A stretch of DNA of 64,000 nucleotides from NCBI RefSeq assembly GCF_002746455.1, contig NZ_NWUW01000004.1, positions 1 to 64,000 of the forward strand, read 5' to 3'. Positions 36,444 through 44,413 of the stretch are shown here, in pieces. Source of the stretch: Bacillus fungorum (GTDB taxonomy: Bacteria; Bacillota; Bacilli; Bacillales; Bacillaceae_G). Position 1 is the stretch's first letter; each line of letters starts with the position of its first letter. The position numbers and the translations under genes are program-made. A model generated the notes under the pieces. The model was not told where the DNA came from. It was given only the letters and a program-made list of their open reading frames with translations, and searched no databases.

Positions 36444-36473
36444 ATGAGCAGGGTTTTTCTGAACCCTGCTCAT
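36444..36473 (+). other. GC-rich hairpin between nrdE and nrdF
   Basis: Twelve-base perfect arms ATGAGCAGGGTT and AACCCTGCTCAT around TTTCTG, with no T run. It may be an RNA processing or stabilising stem that sets different nrdE and nrdF levels rather than a full terminator, since nrdF follows 47 bases later. Confidence 0.55.
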
Positions 36474-36519
36474 GCTTAGTTATGAATTTTTCATGTTTAT
36501 TTAGAGAAGGGGCGATTGA

Positions 36520-37488
36520 ATGCGTGCGGTAAACTGGAACAAAAAAGAAGATGATTTTAGTTTAATGTTTTGGAAGCAAAACATCGCTCAGTTTTGGACA
36601 GAAGAAGAAATCGCAGTGTCTTCTGACAAAAATACTTGGGCACAATTATCAAAAGAAGAGCAGGTTGCTTATAAGCGTGTATTAGGTGGTTTAACACTTT
36701 TAGATACGAAACAAGGCGGCGAAGGGATGCCACTTGTACTTGTTCATCTTGAAAATTTACAAGCGAAAAGTGTATTAGCTTTCATGGGAGCTATGGAAGA
36801 AGTACATGCGAAGAGTTACAGTCATATTTTCACAACGTTAGCTACTGAAGAAGAAATCGATGATATTTTTGAATGGGTAGATAAGCATCCATTACTTGAG
36901 AAAAAGGCTGGTATTGTTACTAGTTATTATCGTCGTTTATTAAAGCCTGAAGTAACGAAAAAAGAGTTATACATGGCGATGGTAGCAAGTGTATTCTTAG
37001 AAAGTTATTTATTCTATAGTGGATTCTTCTATCCGCTTTACTTAGCAGGTCAAGGGAAATTGACGGCAAGTGGTGAAATTATTAACTTAATAATTCGTGA
37101 TGAGTCCATTCACGGCGTATTCGTCGGTATTTTAGCACAACAAATCTTTTCGGAACTATCTGCAGAAGATCAACAAGAAGTGCAAAAAGAAACGCAAGAG
37201 TTATTAATGGAACTATATGAAATTGAAATGGCATATACAGAAGAAATTTACACTTCTATCGGTCTTGTAGAGGATGTAAATCGTTTCGTTCGTTACAATG
37301 CGAATAAAGGACTTATGAACTTAGGACTTGAGCCGAAGTTTGAGGAAGAAGAAATTAACCCAATCGTTTTAAATGGTTTACGTACAGATACGAAAAATCA
37401 TGATTTCTTCTCTGTAAAAGGAAATGGTTACGTAAAAGCAACGAACGTTGAAAAGTTATCTGACGATGACTTCGTGTTTAATTTTTAA
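36520..37488 (+). CDS. nrdF: Class Ib ribonucleotide reductase beta subunit
   Basis: A 322-residue ferritin-like subunit housing the dimetal-tyrosyl radical cofactor. Asp62, Glu93, His96 and Tyr100 (EEVHAKSYSH) align with Asp67, Glu98, His101 and Tyr105 of E. coli NrdF; the later ligands lie in VFLESYLF and IRDESIHGVF. GAAGGGGCG precedes the ATG. It has no intron here. A 17-bp perfect terminator ends the nrdIEF operon. Confidence 0.95.
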   Translation: MRAVNWNKKEDDFSLMFWKQNIAQFWTEEEIAVSSDKNTWAQLSKEEQVAYKRVLGGLTLLDTKQGGEGMPLVLVHLENLQAKSVLAFMGAMEEVHAKSYSHIFTTLATEEEIDDIFEWVDKHPLLEKKAGIVTSYYRRLLKPEVTKKELYMAMVASVFLESYLFYSGFFYPLYLAGQGKLTASGEIINLIIRDESIHGVFVGILAQQIFSELSAEDQQEVQKETQELLMELYEIEMAYTEEIYTSIGLVEDVNRFVRYNANKGLMNLGLEPKFEEEEINPIVLNGLRTDTKNHDFFSVKGNGYVKATNVEKLSDDDFVFNF

Positions 37489-37500
37489 TATATGATTATA

Positions 37501-37543
37501 AAGAAAAGCTGTCTTATTCATTGATAAGACAGCTTTTCTTTAT
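37501..37543 (+). terminator. Rho-independent terminator after nrdF
   Basis: Perfect 17-base arms (AAGAAAAGCTGTCTTAT on the left) around TCATTG, ending in a T-rich tract. Confidence 0.9.
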
Positions 37544-37590
37544 GATTTTGTTTACATAACACTATTATTTTCGTATAACGAGTGTAGTTT

Positions 37591-37627
37591 AAAAAGTTCT
37601 ATTCAGCTAATGGATAGAACTTTTTTT
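37591..37627 (+). terminator. Second hairpin with T run in the nrdF-gntR gap
   Basis: Arms AAAAAGTTCTAT and ATAGAACTTTTT with a seven-T tail. It insulates the following GntR operon from upstream transcription. Confidence 0.75.
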
Positions 37628-37651
37628 GTAATTAAATGGGTATTTACAAAC

Positions 37652-37695
37652 CTTTTGTATTAGTGTATTATTTAACTAGTACACCAATACAAAAG
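37652..37695 (+). promoter_or_regulatory. Inverted-repeat operator of the GntR/ABC operon
   Basis: Sixteen-base arms CTTTTGTATTAGTGTA and TACACCAATACAAAAG, one mismatch, spaced by 12 bases. The right arm runs into the ribosome site (AAAAGGAGGG). The layout fits autorepression by the YtrA-type GntR protein encoded next. Confidence 0.75.
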
Positions 37696-37705
37696 GAGGG
37701 AAGAA

Positions 37706-38086
37706 ATGAAAATAGAATTTTCTCCAAATACACCAATTTACATTCAAGTAATGGAATACATAAAAAAAGAAATCGTAACAGGACATTTATTGCCTGGTGA
37801 TAAAATTCTCTCTGTACGTGAATTAGCGAGTGCATTACAAGTAAATCCAAATACGATTCAGCGTACATTTCAAGAGCTAGAACGGGATGGAGTTGTTGTA
37901 ACACGTAGAGGAATGGGACGATATGTAACGAATGAAGGGGAGAAAATTATGGAGCTGCGAAAAGAGATGGCGAAAGAATTACTTCATTCTTTTATAGATG
38001 GAATGGACAATTTAGGTTTTTCAGAAGAAGAAATTCTTACAATCCTTCGTTCTTCATTACATGAGAAAAGGGAGGAGAGCGAATGA
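37706..38086 (+). CDS. GntR-family regulator, YtrA subfamily
   Basis: A 126-residue regulator with the GntR winged helix (IYIQVMEYIKKEIVTGHLLP; VRELASALQVNPNTIQRTFQ; GVVVTRRGMGRYV) and only a short 45-residue dimerisation tail, which defines the YtrA subfamily that controls ABC transporter operons. AAGGAGGG precedes the ATG. The stop overlaps the start of the ABC ATPase gene. Confidence 0.88.
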   Translation: MKIEFSPNTPIYIQVMEYIKKEIVTGHLLPGDKILSVRELASALQVNPNTIQRTFQELERDGVVVTRRGMGRYVTNEGEKIMELRKEMAKELLHSFIDGMDNLGFSEEEILTILRSSLHEKREESE

Positions 38087-38781
38087 CAGAGCTATTAAAA
38101 ATAGAAAACTTATGGAAGAGGTACGGGTTGAAAGCAGTGATTCGTGATTTGAACATAGAGATTACCGAAGGAAAAATTGTTGGGCTTGTTGGAGATAACG
38201 GGAGCGGGAAAACGACGTTATTGAAAATGATTGCAGGCTTGCAGCACCCTTCTGAAGGTAGTATTACAATCGCTGGTAAAAAGGTCGGATTGGAAACGAA
38301 AGAAATTGTTTCTTTTATGTCGGATAAACCAGTATTTGATGATTGGATGACGGTTAAAGATTCTTTATTTTTCTATCGAGATTTTTATAAAGACTTCGAT
38401 ATTCAAAAAGCGGTAGATACGATTGCGGAATTTAAAATACCGTTAGAAGAAAGAATTACAGCTTTATCAAAAGGGATGGTTGAAAAGCTACAAATTATTT
38501 TAACATTTTCGAGGAAAGCGAAGTTATACGTACTAGATGAACCACTGGGCGGAATTGATCTCGTTTCTAGGGAACACGTACTGGAACTTATTTTACAGTT
38601 TTATCGAGAAGATTGTACGATCTTAATTGCAACACATTTAATTGGAGAAGTGGAAAATATTTTTGATGAAGTAATCTTCTTAAAAGATGGTGAAAGTGTA
38701 CTTCATGAAAATGTAGAGGAATTACGCTTCCAACGAGGAAAAGCTGTTACAGAGGTGTTTAAGGAGGTGTTTAGTAGATGA
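38083..38781 (+). CDS. ABC transporter ATP-binding protein (first exporter)
   Basis: A 232-residue ATPase: Walker A GLVGDNGSGKTTLLKM, signature-region ALSKGMVEKLQ (degenerate LSGGQ), Walker B LYVLDEPLGGIDLVS and H-loop ATHLIGEVE. The LSKGM signature is common in YtrB/BcrA-type exporters. It overlaps the gntR end by four bases and its partner permease by four bases. Confidence 0.88.
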   Translation: MTELLKIENLWKRYGLKAVIRDLNIEITEGKIVGLVGDNGSGKTTLLKMIAGLQHPSEGSITIAGKKVGLETKEIVSFMSDKPVFDDWMTVKDSLFFYRDFYKDFDIQKAVDTIAEFKIPLEERITALSKGMVEKLQIILTFSRKAKLYVLDEPLGGIDLVSREHVLELILQFYREDCTILIATHLIGEVENIFDEVIFLKDGESVLHENVEELRFQRGKAVTEVFKEVFSR

Positions 38782-39566
38782 AGCCGAGCTTAATATATAT
38801 GTACAATATAAATAAAAAGCAAATAATTATTTCTTTGTTAACATTTATATTCGTTGTCGCTGTAGCTTTCGTAAGTTTGGGGAATTATATTAAGCAAGAA
38901 TCAGGAGAAGTAAGACAAACAATTATAGTTAGTTTCGTTATTCTAGTATATATAACTATTTTAGCAATGATAGTTATTCAGGCGGTGTCTGCATTTGGAA
39001 AAATGACTGAAAGCACATTATTTCGGTTAACATCGATATCCGGTAAAAAGATTGTTTTAGCAATATTGTTATACGCTGTAATTTATTTACTTATTTTCGA
39101 ATTAATAGGATCTATTTTTTTATATGGTATTTCTATGAAAATAATAAAAGGTACAGAGCTCTATGAAGTATTATTTACTCAAAGTGTATTCAATCCACTA
39201 AAGCACCTCTTTAGTACTATGTTATATGTATTTAATTTATCTAGCGTATTGCTAGTATTACTTTTTTCAGTAGCAAGCGTTAAAGTGTTTTCTTTGAAAA
39301 AGAAGAAGTTAAAATATCCACTGGTATTTTTCTTATTTTTACTAGTAACAAAATTATTAGGTACTATATATGGAATGTTGGGCGGTCTTGCACCTACTAC
39401 GCCTTTAATAGCGAAGTTAGTATATATAGATGAATCATTAGAAGTGAATGTGTTTCTCTATCCAGAAAAACTTATGAATTTATATAGTATTGCTTTTTCA
39501 ATCGGTATATTTGTTCTACTTATTTATATAACAGGTCGCATTATTGATAAAAAACTAGAAGTCTAA
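38778..39566 (+). CDS. ABC transporter membrane protein (first exporter)
   Basis: A 262-residue hydrophobic protein with about six transmembrane helices (for example ISLLTFIFVVAVAFVSLGNY and VLAILLYAVIYLLIFELIGS) and little recognisable motif content. Position after the YtrB-like ATPase and the four-base overlap identify it as the permease. Substrate unknown; wall-stress or antibiotic export is a reasonable guess from the regulator class. Confidence 0.75.
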   Translation: MKPSLIYMYNINKKQIIISLLTFIFVVAVAFVSLGNYIKQESGEVRQTIIVSFVILVYITILAMIVIQAVSAFGKMTESTLFRLTSISGKKIVLAILLYAVIYLLIFELIGSIFLYGISMKIIKGTELYEVLFTQSVFNPLKHLFSTMLYVFNLSSVLLVLLFSVASVKVFSLKKKKLKYPLVFFLFLLVTKLLGTIYGMLGGLAPTTPLIAKLVYIDESLEVNVFLYPEKLMNLYSIAFSIGIFVLLIYITGRIIDKKLEV

Positions 39567-39580
39567 AGGAGGAATCAACA

Positions 39581-40483
39581 TTGGGAAACGTAGTAGTAAA
39601 GTTAGAGAATGTTCGAAAAAAGATTGGTGGAACGGAAGTTATTCGCGGTTTATCATTTGAGGTTCGTGAAGGGGAAGTGTACGGCTTCCTTGGACCGAAC
39701 GGTAGTGGTAAAACGACGACAATTCGTATGATGACAGGTCTTATATCGATGACAGAGGGCGATATTACAATTTGTGGTCATAGTATTCGCACGGAGCGTG
39801 AAAAGGCGCTAGAGCAAATTGGAGCGATTGTAGAAAATCCTGAACTATATGATTATATGACAGGAATGCAAAACTTAAAGCATTTTGCGAACATGGCAAT
39901 TACACCGATTAGTAAAGAGCGCATTGCTGAAATTGTAAAGCTTGTTGAATTAGAGCGTGCGATTCATAAAAAAGTGAAAACATATTCACTTGGTATGAAA
40001 CAACGTTTAGGAATTGCACAGGCATTACTTCATCAGCCGAAAATCTTAATTTTAGATGAGCCGACAAATGGATTAGATCCAGCTGGTATTCGCCAAATTC
40101 GTGATTATTTACAACGTTTAGCGAAAGAAGAGAATATTGCTGTAATCGTATCAAGTCACTTATTAAGTGAAATTGAACTTATGTGTGATCGCGTCGTTAT
40201 TATTAAGCAAGGTGAGTTTGTACAAGAGTACAACTTACATGAACAAGCGAAACATGATGAGACAGTAGTTGTAGCATTTGAAGTAGATGAAGTTCAGAAA
40301 GCAAATGAAATCATTAAAGGTAAAGCAAAAGGGAATGTCATTGTAGCATCTGTAACAAAAGAGAACATTCCGCAGCTTGTAAAAAAACTTGTGCATGATG
40401 ATGTGCTTGTGTATGGCGTTACTGTTCAAAATAAAACGTTAGAGGATGAGTTCTTAGCCATTACAGGGGGAGTGAAAGCGTAA
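39581..40483 (+). CDS. ABC transporter ATP-binding protein, BcrA-like (second exporter)
   Basis: A 300-residue ATPase with Walker A GFLGPNGSGKTTTIRMM, signature YSLGMKQRLGIAQAL, Walker B ILILDEPTNGLDPAG, H-loop VSSHLLSEIE and an 80-residue C-terminal domain. This is the DrrA/BcrA class. It starts with TTG after AAAGGAGGAA. It shares the operon with the GntR gene and the first exporter. Confidence 0.88.
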   Translation: MGNVVVKLENVRKKIGGTEVIRGLSFEVREGEVYGFLGPNGSGKTTTIRMMTGLISMTEGDITICGHSIRTEREKALEQIGAIVENPELYDYMTGMQNLKHFANMAITPISKERIAEIVKLVELERAIHKKVKTYSLGMKQRLGIAQALLHQPKILILDEPTNGLDPAGIRQIRDYLQRLAKEENIAVIVSSHLLSEIELMCDRVVIIKQGEFVQEYNLHEQAKHDETVVVAFEVDEVQKANEIIKGKAKGNVIVASVTKENIPQLVKKLVHDDVLVYGVTVQNKTLEDEFLAITGGVKA

Positions 40484-41259
40484 TGTTTAAATTAATTCAA
40501 AATGAATTTTTAAAGTTGCATGCGAAAAAAGGTATGTATATTTTAATAGGTGTTATAGCCTTATTGGAGATTTTAGGAGCAGTAGTAATGGCAAAATGGG
40601 GCGAAGCTGGTAGTTTAAGTGGATCTTACTTAGATTTTGTAAATTCAGATATTGGTCTAATTATATTGTTTGCAACAATTTTTGGTATCGCAACAGCCTC
40701 TCGTACAATCACAGATGAATTCCAAAAAGGAACAATTAAACAATTGTTAATCCGTCCAAGAAAACGACTTACAGTATTATTTTCTAAATATATTACTGTG
40801 TTATTAGCGATGTTATTTATCGTATTAGCTGGTATGCTAATTGCAATGATTATCGGCGGTATTGTAATGGATGGTAGTAAAACAGAATTAACATTAGGAA
40901 TTGTATTAAAGGCAATTTCATATGAACTTTTAGCACCCATTTTCTTTGCTACGCTTGCATTTTTCTTAGCAAATGTATTTAGAAAATCTGTATTGCCATT
41001 AATTATCACGTTGTTCTTCTTTTTCCTACAAGGACCAATTAAGATGATGCTTATGATGCTTACAAAAGGCGCCGCAAAATTTGTTGTGTTGTTCCATTTA
41101 AATTTAAATGCTTATGATGGCAATAAATTAATTAATCGTGGTTTAGAACCACCATTTACAGAATTTACGTTTACAACTTCATTATTACTTGTGATTGCGT
41201 ATATTGTTGTATTACTTGTAGCTTCAAGTGCATTATTCCAAAAACGTGACGTATTATAA
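40483..41259 (+). CDS. ABC-2-type permease (second exporter)
   Basis: A 258-residue membrane protein with six predicted helices and the ABC-2 layout: N-terminal FKLIQNEFLKLHAKKGMYIL, then a large membrane region (TIFGIATASRTITDEFQKGT, RKRLTVLFSKYIT). The start overlaps the preceding stop (TAATG). A strong terminator follows, closing the five-gene operon. Confidence 0.85.
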   Translation: MFKLIQNEFLKLHAKKGMYILIGVIALLEILGAVVMAKWGEAGSLSGSYLDFVNSDIGLIILFATIFGIATASRTITDEFQKGTIKQLLIRPRKRLTVLFSKYITVLLAMLFIVLAGMLIAMIIGGIVMDGSKTELTLGIVLKAISYELLAPIFFATLAFFLANVFRKSVLPLIITLFFFFLQGPIKMMLMMLTKGAAKFVVLFHLNLNAYDGNKLINRGLEPPFTEFTFTTSLLLVIAYIVVLLVASSALFQKRDVL

Positions 41260-41265
41260 TAAAAG

Positions 41266-41296
41266 AAATCCCCGCTTGTAAAAACGGGGATTTTTA
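41266..41296 (+). terminator. Rho-independent terminator of the ABC operon
   Basis: Arms AAATCCCCG and CGGGGATTT with a T tail. Confidence 0.88.
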
Positions 41297-41460
41297 TTAC
41301 ATATCTTCCTCCTAGATTGCAACTTGAAGAACAGTGATATGATATTTTAAGAGATATGTTGTTTGAAAGTAATTGAGAAAAATAGGAGGAATTTCGACTA
41401 TATTCAAATTATAATTTAGTTATTGACCATTTGTTTTTATTATCTTTGGGGGTGTTCTAT

Positions 41461-42474
41461 ATGCACTATGCATTTTCACGTATAAGACTACGTAGCTTTT
41501 TTGGATGGATGATTATAGGAGTGTTCCTTACGATGATCCCATTAGGTCTATCAAATGTTTCTGAGAATACGATGGAGGTTATTTCACAAATAACTGTATT
41601 TTTTGTATTTCCGTTATTTTGGTTATACGTAAAAACAAATAAAAATAATGTTGTATTTAACAGTTTTTTTGATAAGCCAGGACGTTTACCATGGGGATTA
41701 ATTGTATTAGCAACGATAATGGGAATGATTTTTTCAGTTGGTATATCTCATATTCAATTTTACATATTAGCACATACGTTACCGAATTTCTTAGTTACTA
41801 TGTTAGAAGACGGAAATGTTATTAATACGAGTAACGTATATATGACGATATTTACTTTCATTTCAGCATGTGTGTTAGCACCTATTATGGAAGAGGTTAT
41901 TTTTAGGGGATTCTTTTTACAGCGAATGGCTTATAAATGGGGAATTAAAAAAGCTGTAATCATATCTTCACTTATTTTTGGCTTAGGGCATTTTGATGTT
42001 ATTGGTGCGTTCATGTTTGGTGTTGTTATGTGTCTTTTATACATAAAGACGAAAAATATATGGACGAATATCGCTGTACACGCTCTCAATAATTTAATTG
42101 CAACAAGTATGCAATTTGTCGGTGGAGAAGAGAGTAGCGCAATTTCAATTTCTGAATTACAAGCGCAAAGTAATTTATGGATCGGTATCGGTCTTACTGT
42201 TGTTGGATTACTTTGGTTAATTCCTTATGTTTGGAAACAATGGCGTACAGTAAAAGAAGTGGGTGTGCCAACAGTGCGTTTTATAAATGAGGAAAAAGTA
42301 GTGAGTGCATCACAAGAAAATGAAGTGTATAGTCAAGTGATTGTAACAGATAGACTGATGGCTGTAGAGCTGCCAGATGAGGCTGTTAATAAGCTCCGGT
42401 TAGAAGAAAATGATTATGTAACAGTATCTGTAGAAGAAGATAAAATCGTTATAAAGAAAGTGCATGATAGATAA
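41461..42474 (+). CDS. CPBP-family membrane metalloprotease with C-terminal AbrB-like domain
   Basis: A 337-residue membrane protein. The CPBP (Abi/CAAX-like) motifs are EEVIFRGFFLQ (EExxxR), FGLGHFDVIGAF and AVHALNN; about eight membrane helices end near residue 245. The last 45 residues form a separate soluble unit, VTDRLMAVELPDEAVNKLRL then DYVTVSVEEDKIVIKKV, which has the swapped-hairpin pattern of SpoVT/AbrB or MazE domains. The start at 41461 follows GGGGGTG; a TTG at 41431 is in frame. The role of the fusion is unknown. Confidence 0.82.
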   Translation: MHYAFSRIRLRSFFGWMIIGVFLTMIPLGLSNVSENTMEVISQITVFFVFPLFWLYVKTNKNNVVFNSFFDKPGRLPWGLIVLATIMGMIFSVGISHIQFYILAHTLPNFLVTMLEDGNVINTSNVYMTIFTFISACVLAPIMEEVIFRGFFLQRMAYKWGIKKAVIISSLIFGLGHFDVIGAFMFGVVMCLLYIKTKNIWTNIAVHALNNLIATSMQFVGGEESSAISISELQAQSNLWIGIGLTVVGLLWLIPYVWKQWRTVKEVGVPTVRFINEEKVVSASQENEVYSQVIVTDRLMAVELPDEAVNKLRLEENDYVTVSVEEDKIVIKKVHDR

Positions 42475-42522
42475 TTACAAATTAAAAAGTAGCTCCTTAA
42501 GAGCTACTTTTTAATTTGTAAT
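42474..42522 (+). terminator. Bidirectional terminator, 22-bp perfect arms
   Basis: Perfect 22-base arms (42474-42495 and 42501-42522) around CTTAA, with A and T runs inside the stem. It starts at the CPBP stop and covers the end of the convergent 60-residue gene. Confidence 0.88.
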
Positions 42523-42693
42523 AATTTCTACACGAAAATTATTACCGTTCTTTACATATTTAATATCTGTAACGATACGGACTGTTTTTAAAATCTCAAC
42601 TTTTTCACCAATTCGTGGGATAGTCGGAACATTGTCCCAAATGCCAAGCAAGTCATCTAATTGAGCCGTTTTTTCATAAAACCAGATTTTCAA
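42511..42693 (-). CDS. Small conserved hypothetical protein (60 residues)
   Basis: A TTG start at 42693 is preceded by AAAGGGG at seven bases. The protein reads MKIWFYEKTAQLDDLLGIWD, then IGEKVEILKTVRIVTDIKYV and a beta-rich end. It is probably a small all-beta cytosolic protein; function unknown. An upstream open frame to 42909 is low-complexity and is not included. Confidence 0.6.
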   Translation of the reverse strand: MKIWFYEKTAQLDDLLGIWDNVPTIPRIGEKVEILKTVRIVTDIKYVKNGNNFRVEIITN

Positions 42694-42793
42694 TGTAAAG
42701 CCCCTTTCTCGAACTTTATGTATTTTAATACATAATATATTATTTTTATTCTTATTGTAAGGGGTTTTTATATATTTTATGAATAAAAATAAA

Positions 42794-43246
42794 TTAATCT
42801 TCTGGGAAGATATGTTCAATATCTGGAGTAAGAGATACTTCTGATAATACGATATGAGAAACAGTCGTTGCATATGAAGAAACATCATTGATAAATTCTT
42901 CAAGTTCAACGAGTGAAGGAACAGAAATTTTTACAATGTAGCATAAGCTCCCTGTTACTCGGTAACAAAAACTTGCAGATGGATAAGACTGAATAAACTG
43001 TTGCATACGTGTTGTATCACCATTTTTTAAAGTGATTTCTAAAATACAATCTAAAACAAGTCCTGCTTTTTTATAATCGATATCGATTGTGTACTTTTGA
43101 ATCACGCCTTCACTTTCCAGTTTACGAACACGTTCTGCAGTAGACGGAGCAGATAAGTTTACTCGTTTCGCCAATTCGCGCATTGAAAGGCGACTATCAT
43201 TATATAATTCATTTAAAATTTTTCGATCAACACGGTCTAGTTGCAT
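42794..43246 (-). CDS. Lrp/AsnC-family transcriptional regulator
   Basis: A 150-residue regulator: HTH in residues about 5-50 (LDRVDRKILNELYNDSRLSM; VNLSAPSTAERVRKLESEGV) and a C-terminal RAM/AsnC ligand domain (CYRVTGSLCYIVKISVPSLV). GGAGG lies upstream of the ATG at 43246. It diverges from the AhpD-like gene, which may be a target. Confidence 0.88.
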   Translation of the reverse strand: MQLDRVDRKILNELYNDSRLSMRELAKRVNLSAPSTAERVRKLESEGVIQKYTIDIDYKKAGLVLDCILEITLKNGDTTRMQQFIQSYPSASFCYRVTGSLCYIVKISVPSLVELEEFINDVSSYATTVSHIVLSEVSLTPDIEHIFPED

Positions 43247-43372
43247 TTGTAAATATACCTCCAGTAAAGTAATAATTTTTGTAAAGGGAAAATATAAATT
43301 AAGATTCATATGAAATGTGAAGTGGCCTTTATTTATTTTACAATAAAACAGAAGGAAATAGGAGGGGAAATG

Positions 43373-43801
43373 ATGGAGAGAATTTCATTATCAAATGTAG
43401 GAGATACAAAGTTTCAAAAGTTATTAGGGCATAATCCGGACTTATTACATTCATGGAGTATGGTAGAGGATACATTGCATAGTAAAGGAACTCTTTCGGC
43501 AGAGTTGAAGGAGCAGGTAAGACGAACATTAGCGTACGGGAATGAATGTCCGTACTGTATGGCAAAGGGAAGGCCTGATGATATGCAAAAGGTAGAAGAA
43601 ATGAGTGTAGCCGTTACTTTTGCACATACATTTGTTCATGACAAAAAGGTGATAGATGATAATATGTTTCATGTATTGAAACAATATTGGACGGAAAAAG
43701 AAATTGTAGAGCTTTGCGCTTATATTTGTTTTATTACTGCCTCACAACAACTTGGTTTTCTGTTTCAATTACAGCCGAATGAAGGAGAAAATGATGACTA
43801 A
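43373..43801 (+). CDS. Carboxymuconolactone decarboxylase / AhpD-like protein
   Basis: A 142-residue all-helical protein with the AhpD-type CxxC redox pair in GNECPYCMAKG and the nearby His in FAHTFVHD. This group includes alkylhydroperoxidase-like thiol proteins. AGGAGGGG precedes two tandem ATGs; the second (43373) has the better spacing. Its end overlaps the start of a hydrolase remnant. Confidence 0.78.
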   Translation: MERISLSNVGDTKFQKLLGHNPDLLHSWSMVEDTLHSKGTLSAELKEQVRRTLAYGNECPYCMAKGRPDDMQKVEEMSVAVTFAHTFVHDKKVIDDNMFHVLKQYWTEKEIVELCAYICFITASQQLGFLFQLQPNEGENDD

Positions 43802-43898
43802 TCAAATAGCACTTATCATAATTGATGTACAAAAGGCGTTTCAACATGAAGAGTTTGCTACGATTGTGACGACAAAAGAAGTGTTAAAATTATTTTAA
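43791..43898 (+). pseudogene. Internally deleted isochorismatase-family cysteine hydrolase
   Basis: A 35-codon open frame, overlapping the AhpD-like stop. It begins MTNQIALIIIDVQKAF, the exact start of cysteine hydrolases (catalytic Asp in DVQ), and ends EFATIVTTKEVLKLF, which reads as the usual C-terminal end. The roughly 150 residues with the catalytic Lys and Cys are missing. The frame is intact across the junction, so a deletion rather than point decay is likely. Confidence 0.72.
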
Positions 43899-43984
43899 GA
43901 AAATAATTGCGAATTATGTAGAAAAAAATAAGAATATTTCGTATAATCTAAGTACAATCATTTTGAAAATAGGGGTGGCATCAT

Positions 43985-44383
43985 ATGGGGCAAATTCCGG
44001 TAAAGAGAATAGAAGAAGTACTTGTTGTAGCAGGGGATGATAAACAAAAGCAAAAGGAATTTTATGAATTGCTCTTATCTACTGAGTTTTATGTTGCTGG
44101 CTCACTAGAAGCAGAGGACGGGGCAACAGAAGGAACACTGCGTTTGCGTCATTTCCAAGGAGAGGGTAGATGGATCGTTCCGTTCTTTACACAAATGGAA
44201 TTTGTAAAAGACGTGTTGCCAGAAGGAACACCCCTTATTACGATACGCGGGAAAGAATTATTTAGTAGCATTGAGAAAGATGCTACAGCAGTATTAAATG
44301 TTGGAACTGATATAAGTAAAACATTTATTCCAGAAGAAATTGCAGATATCGCATCTGGACGGATTTTTAATTATTATAAATAA
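43985..44383 (+). CDS. SseB-family protein
   Basis: A 132-residue protein with the SseB N-terminal domain pattern: FYELLLSTEFYVAGSLEAED, then RWIVPFFTQMEFVKDVLPEG and ALLNVGTD-like VLNVGTDISKTFIPEEI. The family is linked to enhanced serine sensitivity in E. coli, but its biochemical role is not known. GGGGTGG precedes the ATG. Confidence 0.8.
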   Translation: MGQIPVKRIEEVLVVAGDDKQKQKEFYELLLSTEFYVAGSLEAEDGATEGTLRLRHFQGEGRWIVPFFTQMEFVKDVLPEGTPLITIRGKELFSSIEKDATAVLNVGTDISKTFIPEEIADIASGRIFNYYK

Positions 44384-44413
44384 AAGGAAAAGCTGAATCG
44401 CTTTTCCTTTTTA
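44382..44413 (+). terminator. Bidirectional terminator between SseB and LD-carboxypeptidase genes
   Basis: Arms AAAAGGAAAAGC and GCTTTTCCTTTT around TGAATC, ending in TTTT. Confidence 0.82.

Noticed and set aside
42694..42909. N-terminal extension of the 60-residue minus-strand gene
   Set aside because: The extension is Ile/Asn/Lys low-complexity, overlaps the end of the Lrp gene, and a TTG with a good ribosome site explains the start.
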